From contig NZ_CP041666.1 of NCBI RefSeq assembly GCF_007301515.1, forward strand, positions 992,001 through 1,056,000: a stretch of 64,000 bases of DNA, in the 5' to 3' direction. Positions 58,860 to 64,000 of the stretch are shown piece by piece (the first letter of the stretch is position 1; every line of letters begins with the position of its first letter). The notes under the pieces were generated by a model that worked only from the letters and a program-made list of their open reading frames with translations, was not told where the DNA came from and ran no database searches. The translations under genes were made by a program, and so were the position numbers. This stretch comes from Radiobacillus deserti. Lineage in GTDB: Bacteria; Bacillota; Bacilli; Bacillales; Amphibacillaceae.

Positions 58860-59063
58860 TCCTATTCACTTAACGAGTTTGATAAAAGAAATTTACTCGT
58901 TCCAGAGATAGGATAAGTATGTCCATTTTGCCACAGTGGATGAAGAATAGAGCTCTTCATCCGTTCCTTTGACGATAACTACCTTTGTTAGGATTCTTTG
59001 TCTTATTCAAGCTGGTATAAATAGGTAATGATATCCTCTCTGGACAGTCAGGGAGGTTTTTTT
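58854..59063 (+). promoter_or_regulatory. structured attenuator leader of the ABC-F gene
   Basis: Hairpin 1: TACTAATCCTAT pairs with ATAGGATAAGTA, enclosing AACGAGT/ACTCGTT. Hairpin 2: GGATGAAGA/TCTTCATCC. AATCCTA can alternatively pair with TAGGATT near 58988. Terminator: CCTCTCTG (59035-59042) pairs with CAGGGAGG (59049-59056), then seven T residues. GGGAGG is also the gene's ribosome site, so the terminator stem blocks both transcription and translation. Confidence 0.75.
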
Positions 59064-60653
59064 GTGAGATTATTACATGCTAAAGACGTAGCGTATCCCA
59101 TTGGCGATCGAAACTTGTTCCAAATTCCAGAGCTATCCATTCATTCAGGGGAACGAATTGGTTTAGTTGGGAGAAATGGACAAGGGAAATCCATGTTACT
59201 CAAATATTTATTAGGTATGTTTGGTGAAGAGTCCATTGTAGAACAAAAAGGGCAGATAGGATATTTCAAGCAGCTGAATGATGAAAATCAAGTAGATTCT
59301 CATTTAAGTGGTGGAGAAAAGACAATGCAAAAACTAGCAGAGCTATTTTCTGAATCTGCAAGAATCTGGTTTCTAGATGAGCCGTCCAATAATTTAGATT
59401 GGGATCGTGTAGAGGAGCTTGAGGAACGATTGCTAACGATAGATGGGGCAATGGTCATTGTTTCCCATGACAGGGCTTTATTAGACAAAGTATGTAATCG
59501 AATCTGGGAGCTAGAAAAAGGAACATTAACAGAGTATAACGGTAATTATTCCTTTTATCAGCAAAAGAAAGAGTTAGAAATCAAACAACAATATCAAGCC
59601 CATGAATCGTATGTGAAGGAGAAAAAAAGATTAGAGGGAAGAATGCTACAAAAACAACAGCAGGCGAGTGGAATGAGAAAACCACCTTCTAGAATGGGAA
59701 ACTCAGAATGGCAGTTATATAAGAATAAGGCTGCAGGAAAACAAAAAAAGGTGGAAAGAGTTTCGAAAAATATTCAAAAACGTTTGGAGCGTTTGGAGAA
59801 AGTGGAGAAACCAGAGGAATGGGAAAGCATTCAGATGGACTATAACCTCCTTTCTCCAATTCATCGTCGGAACATCTTGATGGCTGAAGAGCTTTCAAAA
59901 TCGATTGGAGAACGAACGCTGTATTCCATTCCTTCTATTAAGTTAAAAACTGGATCAAAAACGGCGATTATTGGAGGAAATGGAGTAGGAAAAACTACTT
60001 TAATTAACCAGCTATTATCGGGCGACCCATCCATTGATCTATCCAACAATATAAAAGTTGGTCAATTTGATCAAGCCATAGAAAAACTTCCTATAGAGCC
60101 GTCTATATACGAATACGTGGAAGAGGGAAGTCATCTCCCAGAACATGTCATTCGAGCTATCCTCGGAAGAATGTACTTTAAGGGGGAAACGGTTTATAAA
60201 CCAATCCATGTATTGAGTGGTGGGGAACGGGTAAAGGTTGCCTTGGCGAAATTGTTAGTTGGGGACTACAACCTATTAGTTTTGGACGAACCGACGAATC
60301 ATTTAGATATTCATGCATTACAGGCGGTGGAAGGTTTAATCAAGGATTATCCTGGTACCGTACTACTCGTATCCCATGATCGAACCTTTGTGGAGGAAGT
60401 GGCGGATTGTTTATGGATAGTTGAAGACGAAACAGTGCGAACCTTTCAAGGTTCATTACAAGAATTTGAAGAATCGTTGGAAAAACCAACCTTTCAAGCA
60501 ACTAATGATGACCAAGTAGCTTTGTTAACTCTGGAGAATAAACTAACGGATGTCATAAGTCGGCTTAGCTTGTTAAAACCACAGGAGGATAAGGAAGCGT
60601 TAGAGAAAGAATATGAAGAGCTTGTTCAAAAGATACGAGCTTTGAAGAATTGA
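59064..60653 (+). CDS. ABC-F ribosome-protection protein (antibiotic resistance type)
   Basis: 529 aa from GTG, which follows GGGAGG by seven bases. Two ATPase domains without membrane segments: Walker A GRNGQGKS and GGNGVGKT, signatures LSGGEK and LSGGERVK, Walker B WFLDEPSNNLD and LVLDEPTNHLD. The linker between them (about 165-260) is long and basic, as in Vga/Lsa/VmlR proteins that displace drugs from the peptidyl-transferase centre. The first ATPase is short between the Q-loop and signature. The attenuator leader supports a drug-inducible resistance role; which drugs is not readable. Confidence 0.88.
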   Translation: MRLLHAKDVAYPIGDRNLFQIPELSIHSGERIGLVGRNGQGKSMLLKYLLGMFGEESIVEQKGQIGYFKQLNDENQVDSHLSGGEKTMQKLAELFSESARIWFLDEPSNNLDWDRVEELEERLLTIDGAMVIVSHDRALLDKVCNRIWELEKGTLTEYNGNYSFYQQKKELEIKQQYQAHESYVKEKKRLEGRMLQKQQQASGMRKPPSRMGNSEWQLYKNKAAGKQKKVERVSKNIQKRLERLEKVEKPEEWESIQMDYNLLSPIHRRNILMAEELSKSIGERTLYSIPSIKLKTGSKTAIIGGNGVGKTTLINQLLSGDPSIDLSNNIKVGQFDQAIEKLPIEPSIYEYVEEGSHLPEHVIRAILGRMYFKGETVYKPIHVLSGGERVKVALAKLLVGDYNLLVLDEPTNHLDIHALQAVEGLIKDYPGTVLLVSHDRTFVEEVADCLWIVEDETVRTFQGSLQEFEESLEKPTFQATNDDQVALLTLENKLTDVISRLSLLKPQEDKEALEKEYEELVQKIRALKN

Positions 60654-60679
60654 AGGAGAGACCTCCTGCTTGAAACAAC

Positions 60680-60916
60680 AAAAGGGGCTGGGACATAACT
60701 AAAAAGACAAGCCGAAAAGCCGAACAACAGCCTATAGCTCCGGAAAGACTCCAGCGGGAGGAAAGGCATCGGTGAGACTCCACAGTGCGTCAGCACGAGG
60801 AGGCTCACCAGCCGCCCGCGGAACGCGTAGTATATTTCCGGAGCGGGGTATAGGTACTAATCATAATTGTTCGTTTTTTCATTGCTTCCTATACTTTTGT
60901 CTCAACCTCTCTTTTT
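60680..60916. repeat. dispersed palindromic repeat element
   Basis: A GC-richer block of about 235 bp in an AT-rich gap. Nested arms: AAAGGGGCTGGGACA with TGTCTCAACCTCTCTTT, CCTATAGCTCCGGAAA with TTTCCGGAGC and TATAGG, GGTGAG with CTCACC. This is the familiar Bacillaceae interspersed element with the CTCCGGAAAGACTCCAGCGGG core and GAGGCTCACC. No coding capacity. Confidence 0.75.
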
Positions 60917-61027
60917 AATTCTACATAAAGTAGATAGTCCATCACACCGAGATTAAAATTATCCACTTATATAAGGAAAAAAATGTTAGTATAGGAAGAA
61001 TAGAATTCAGTAAGGGAAGTGTTCTTA

Positions 61028-61234
61028 TTGTTGAAACTATTACGTTATATTTTGTCTGCATTGGGATTTTTTTTAGCTCTTTATGGATTGATTTCAAATG
61101 ATTTCAGAATTGGTCCTATCATGCTGTTATGCTTAGGACTCATGTTCTTGGTTATGGGATTAGAAGAATTTAAGAAAAGGAAAAAGGCTCAGGGATGGTT
61201 AATGGTTTCTATAAAAGGATTTAGGTGGATCTAA
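61028..61234 (+). CDS. DUF3953-like small membrane protein
   Basis: About 68 aa, two helices (LSALGFFLALYGLIS and PIMLLCLGLMFLVMGLEEF) and a basic EFKKRKKAQGW turn, the DUF3953/YczI pattern. The expected third helix is missing; the end KGFRWI suggests a shortened C-terminus. TTG 61028 or 61031 is likely, given AAGGGA upstream. Confidence 0.6.
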   Translation: MLKLLRYILSALGFFLALYGLISNDFRIGPIMLLCLGLMFLVMGLEEFKKRKKAQGWLMVSIKGFRWI

Positions 61235-61255
61235 AAGGAAGGAAAACAGTCTAAC

Positions 61256-61594
61256 ATGGAATTTAATTTCGGGAATATAACGATTTTTTCACCTTCGCTC
61301 TCCATTACAATTATTGGGGGCATCATACTTTTCCTGTTGTATAGATGGAGTAAAGAATTAGAGACCGGTCGAGGAAAGGTGTTCTTCTATTTTTTGATTA
61401 GTAGTAGCTGGGTGGCCCCGGTTTATTACCAAAGTACGGAAAGTGGTGTTTTTCAGTTATGGGCTCCGTTAGGATTTATCATTATTTTTCTTTATTTATT
61501 TCGTAGTGAAAAATACCATCCAGCCAAAATGAAAGCATCTTTACTAGGATTACTGGTTGCATTCTATCAAATCATACTTCAATATATTGGGTAG
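61256..61594 (+). CDS. small hypothetical membrane protein
   Basis: 112 aa with three or four helices (about 16-28, 43-58, 70-82, 92-110). AAGGAAGG lies before the ATG. Twenty-one bases after the DUF3953-like gene; likely one operon. Not recognised. Confidence 0.65.
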   Translation: MEFNFGNITIFSPSLSITIIGGIILFLLYRWSKELETGRGKVFFYFLISSSWVAPVYYQSTESGVFQLWAPLGFIIIFLYLFRSEKYHPAKMKASLLGLLVAFYQIILQYIG

Positions 61595-61630
61595 TTCATC
61601 ATAAGTACATAAGCTATGGGGGATAAATAC

Positions 61631-62113
61631 ATGCGGATTCGAGAAATAGAAGAAAAGGATAATCAAGCAATGGAGCGGATTATTAAACGCTCTTTGGAAT
61701 CATTTGAATTAGATATTCCAGGTACAGCCTATTTTGATCCCCAGCTAAGCGATTTAGCACAATACTATAAGCAACAAGCAAATGCTAAGTATTGGGTTGC
61801 ACTAAATGAACAGGAAAAAGTCGTAGGTGGAGTAGGTATTGCCCCTTTTGGAAAAAAAGAAGGAGTATGTGAGCTCCAAAAGTTATATGTTTCCCCTAAT
61901 GCGCAAGGAAAAGGTTTGTCTAAGCTTTTGATGAAAGCTGCACTCGACTTTGCGAAAAAACATTATACATTTTGCTATCTTGAAACCATGCAGAAGCTTA
62001 AAGTAGCTAATCTGTTATACAAAAAATTAGGATTCGAAAAACTGGAGAAAGCTCTCGATGAATCCGAACATAGTACGATGGATACTTGGTATGTAAAAGA
62101 CTTATCGAAATAA
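61631..62113 (+). CDS. GNAT acetyltransferase
   Basis: 160 aa. KLYVSPNAQGKGLSKLLMK is the acetyl-CoA loop; YLETMQKLKVANLLYKKLGF is the C-terminal GNAT block. ATG 61631 is chosen because GGGGGA lies upstream; an in-frame ATG at 61616 precedes that site. Substrate unknown. Confidence 0.85.
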   Translation: MRIREIEEKDNQAMERIIKRSLESFELDIPGTAYFDPQLSDLAQYYKQQANAKYWVALNEQEKVVGGVGIAPFGKKEGVCELQKLYVSPNAQGKGLSKLLMKAALDFAKKHYTFCYLETMQKLKVANLLYKKLGFEKLEKALDESEHSTMDTWYVKDLSK

Positions 62114-62150
62114 AGTAAATCAGCAGGAAGGCAGTAGGAGAGACCATTGG

Positions 62151-62306
62151 GTGATAAGGGCAAGAAGTGAGTTCAAGCATGACTTAGTTCTGCTCGGAGT
62201 ACGAATAATGGGGTGTATCGTTGCCATCGCATTCAAGTTAAAAAATATTTTATTCTTTTGCGGTTTCATATCCGGCATAAGAAATGTAAAAAAACAACAT
62301 GGGTAA
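62151..62306 (+). CDS. possible 51-aa membrane peptide
   Basis: GTG start ten bases after TAGGAG; reads IRARSEFKHDLVLLGVRIMG, CIVAIAFKLKNILFFCGFIS and GIRNVKKQHG, with one or two hydrophobic stretches and basic ends. The stop lies within the terminator hairpin. Moderate support only. Confidence 0.4.
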   Translation: MIRARSEFKHDLVLLGVRIMGCIVAIAFKLKNILFFCGFISGIRNVKKQHG

Positions 62307-62330
62307 AGAAATACCCCATGTTGTTTTTTA
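62291..62330. terminator. bidirectional terminator
   Basis: AAAACAACATGGG / CCCATGTTGTTTT perfect 13-bp stem with T- and A-tracts on the two sides; serves the plus-strand genes and the convergent GNAT. Confidence 0.88.
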
Positions 62331-62834
62331 TTGTTTCAGATTATATACCATCAAGTACTCATCTAAATAGCGATCCTCTATTTTTATCGCCTGTCGCTCT
62401 GTACCATATATCTCAAACCCAAGCTTTTGATAAACATGAACTGCTTTTTGATTCGTTGCAACTACGCATAACTGAAGCTGTTCAAGGCCACCATCCTTTC
62501 CATAACGGATAGCTTCCTTGAGTAATTTTGTTCCAATTTGTAGATTGCGATGTTCTTTTGACACGTACATCGCTATGAGCTCTGCTTTATGTGCAAACTT
62601 AGGATGGGTTTTATGAACAAGTGTTACATTTCCTACAAGTTGATCATCAAGAAACGCACCAAAAAATCGTTGTTCGGGGTTTTGTAGACGCTCCTTTAGT
62701 TGTTCGACTAGGTTCTCACGAGATAGTGCTTCCTCATAGGTAGTAATGAACGCATCAGGCTCTTCTTTTAATGCTTCTAGACGAAGCTGCCAGCATTGTT
62801 CGGCGTCTTGTTCTGTGATTAGGCGAATGTTCAT
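62328..62834 (-). CDS. GNAT acetyltransferase
   Basis: 168 aa: IRLITEQDAEQCWQLRLEAL, RFFGAFLDDQLVGNVTLV, the acetyl-CoA loop YVSKEHRNLQIGTKLL (a variant of QxxGxG/A with Asn-Leu) and VHVYQKLGFEIYGTE. AAGGAG precedes the ATG. Substrate unknown. Confidence 0.85.
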   Translation of the reverse strand: MNIRLITEQDAEQCWQLRLEALKEEPDAFITTYEEALSRENLVEQLKERLQNPEQRFFGAFLDDQLVGNVTLVHKTHPKFAHKAELIAMYVSKEHRNLQIGTKLLKEAIRYGKDGGLEQLQLCVVATNQKAVHVYQKLGFEIYGTERQAIKIEDRYLDEYLMVYNLKQ

Positions 62835-62952
62835 ATTCCCAACTCCTTTTCTTCATCATACCATGAGAATAACAAACTATGGTAAACTTGTAGAGGAGAA
62901 AAAATCAACCATTGGAAATACTGTTGGGAAAGCAATAGAAAGGAAGTTTCAG

Positions 62953-63708
62953 ATGATTACAAGAAAAAGCAGTCGTGAAATCGCATTAATGCAAGAGGCG
63001 GGTAAACTTCTTGCTCAATGTCATAAAGAAATAGCGAAACGAATTAAGCCAGGCGTAACGACAAACGAAATTGATGATTTCGTAGAGGAATTTTTAGCAA
63101 AGCATGGTGCAACACCTGAGCAAAAAGGCTATAACGGGTATGAATATGCAACCTGTGCCTCTATTAATGATGAGATTTGTCATGGTTTCCCTAGAAATGA
63201 ACCTTTAAAAAATGGGGATATTGTAACGATTGATATGGTAGTAAACTTAAATGGTGGATTAGCTGATTCGGCATGGACCTACGCGGTAGGGGAAGTAGAC
63301 GAACAGACGCAAAAGCTATTAGAGGTAACGAAAACTTCTTTGTATAAAGGAATAGAGCAAGCAACAGCAGGCAAACGAATCGGTGATATAGGCCATGCTA
63401 TTCAAACGTATGCTGAAGGTGAAGGATTCTCTGTTGTAAAAGACTTTACTGGTCATGGAATTGGACCTACCATCCATGAAGAACCACACATTCCACATTT
63501 TGGCGAAGCAGGGAAAGGGCAACGCTTGAAAGAAGGAATGGTTATAACGATTGAACCGATGATTAATATTGGGGCCTGGGAAAGTCAAATGGATGATAAC
63601 AATTGGACGGCACGTACGATTGACGGATCATATTCTGCCCAATACGAGCACACATTGGTCATTACAAAGGATAAGCCGATTATTATAACAGATCAAGATA
63701 ATCTGTAA
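62953..63708 (+). CDS. mapB: methionine aminopeptidase, type I (MapB-like)
   Basis: 251 aa. Removes the initiator methionine. Metal ligands: Asp pair in IDMVVNLNGGLADSAWTY, His in TGHGIGPTIHEEPHIPH, Glu in TIEPMINIG and the last Glu in QYEHTLVI. The length and SREIALMQEAGKLLAQ start fit Bacillus MapB (YflG), usually a second enzyme besides the one beside secY. ATG 62953 follows AAAGGAAG; the open frame upstream has no site. Confidence 0.9.
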   Translation: MITRKSSREIALMQEAGKLLAQCHKEIAKRIKPGVTTNEIDDFVEEFLAKHGATPEQKGYNGYEYATCASINDEICHGFPRNEPLKNGDIVTIDMVVNLNGGLADSAWTYAVGEVDEQTQKLLEVTKTSLYKGIEQATAGKRIGDIGHAIQTYAEGEGFSVVKDFTGHGIGPTIHEEPHIPHFGEAGKGQRLKEGMVITIEPMINIGAWESQMDDNNWTARTIDGSYSAQYEHTLVITKDKPIIITDQDNL

Positions 63709-63715
63709 GAAACGA

Positions 63716-63749
63716 AGTCAGTTAACGAAAAGTTAACTGACTTTTTTTT
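63716..63749 (+). terminator. terminator after mapB
   Basis: AGTCAGTTAAC / GTTAACTGACT with loop GAAAA, then eight T residues. Confidence 0.93.
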
Positions 63750-63843
63750 CGATATGTGTAGACTTGCTAGACTGGATTTCGGTATAATGAGAAAACATTT
63801 TATTATTTTACTTAACTAAAGGCTAAGGATTAGGAGTGAGGAG

Positions 63844-64000
63844 ATGACTTCTAAAGCGATTGACATGCAGCAAAGCGACTCTAATACAGCGATGATTCAA
63901 AAGGGGATCGCAAAGGGCATTCCTATTATGCTAGGTTATTTGCCGATTGCGATTACATATGGTGTATTGGGGAAACAAGCGGGAATGACCGTGTTAGAAA
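63844..64000 (+). CDS. azlC: AzlC-family branched-chain amino acid exporter (start only)
   Basis: The first 52 residues, cut by the window end. IAKGIPIMLGYLPIAITYGV and LGKQAGMTVLE are the typical AzlC opening: a short cytoplasmic N-terminus followed by the first helix. GAGTGAGGAG precedes the ATG and TATAAT lies at 63783-63788. AzlC usually works with the small AzlD, expected downstream. Confidence 0.85.
   Translation, partial: MTSKAIDMQQSDSNTAMIQKGIAKGIPIMLGYLPIAITYGVLGKQAGMTVLE

Overview
The window is chromosomal DNA from a spore-forming, low-G+C Gram-positive bacterium of the family Bacillaceae. This rests on a Firmicute-type rRNA operon with an anti-Shine-Dalgarno CCTCC, AGGAGG-like ribosome binding sites, frequent TTG/GTG starts, and sporulation genes (SpoVR, a CotF-like coat protein, a YjcZ-type peptide, YhcN/YlaJ- and GerPF-like proteins). 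The 16S type and gene content suggest the halophilic/alkaliphilic Halobacillus-Pontibacillus-Virgibacillus side of the family, but the genus cannot be fixed by reading alone.

Layout. 0-7.4 kb: the end of an alpha-galactoside operon (ABC permease, GH36 alpha-galactosidase, GH42 beta-galactosidase), then a Gfo/Idh/MocA oxidoreductase with a GNAT-nitrilase fusion. 7.4-13 kb: an OatA-like acyltransferase, a GAF-histidine kinase/response regulator pair with a four-cysteine cluster in the sensor, and a spore lipoprotein. 13.2-16.4 kb: a methionine-to-cysteine recycling operon (yrrT-luxS-mccA-mccB). 16.5-21.6 kb: M20 dipeptidase, rhodanese-like protein, SpoVR, TerC and small spore proteins. 21.8-29.6 kb: an accessory zone with small membrane proteins, including four copies of one PGxGQ-type domain in three genes, an NhaP2-type antiporter, and three broken genes (HNH/YisB-like, LolA-like lipoprotein, GNAT). 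29.8-39.3 kb: M42 peptidase, MEDS-domain histidine kinase, phosphoesterase, SDR, DUF421, three tandem 16-17-codon micro-ORFs, a broken DoxX-like gene, CotF-like, DegV and a YIEGIA pair.

39.3-45.3 kb: a complete rrn operon with two promoters (16S-23S-5S), then a 156-bp tandem repeat, an initiator tRNA-Met on the same 156-bp register, an array of stem-loop repeats each ending in CAACCA or a near match, and a terminator. 45.4-55.4 kb: an APH-like kinase, a divergent GntR regulator facing a MetC-like PLP lyase, an NhaC antiporter and a second PLP enzyme, then an MDR alcohol dehydrogenase, a C39-like secreted peptidase, a Mug glycosylase and YueD. 55.46-56.91 kb: an intact IS3-family (IS150-like) element sitting in the loop of a 16-bp inverted repeat. 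57-64 kb: a membrane protein, a Nudix hydrolase, an ABC-F ribosome-protection gene behind a structured attenuator leader, a dispersed palindromic repeat, small membrane proteins, two GNATs, a second methionine aminopeptidase and the start of azlC.

The most noteworthy unexplained items are the micro-ORF trio at 35.66-35.87 kb (peptide pattern kept while codons differ), the covarying stem-loop array after the tRNA, the 156-bp pre-tRNA repeats, and the ABC-F attenuator whose terminator stem contains the gene's own ribosome binding site.
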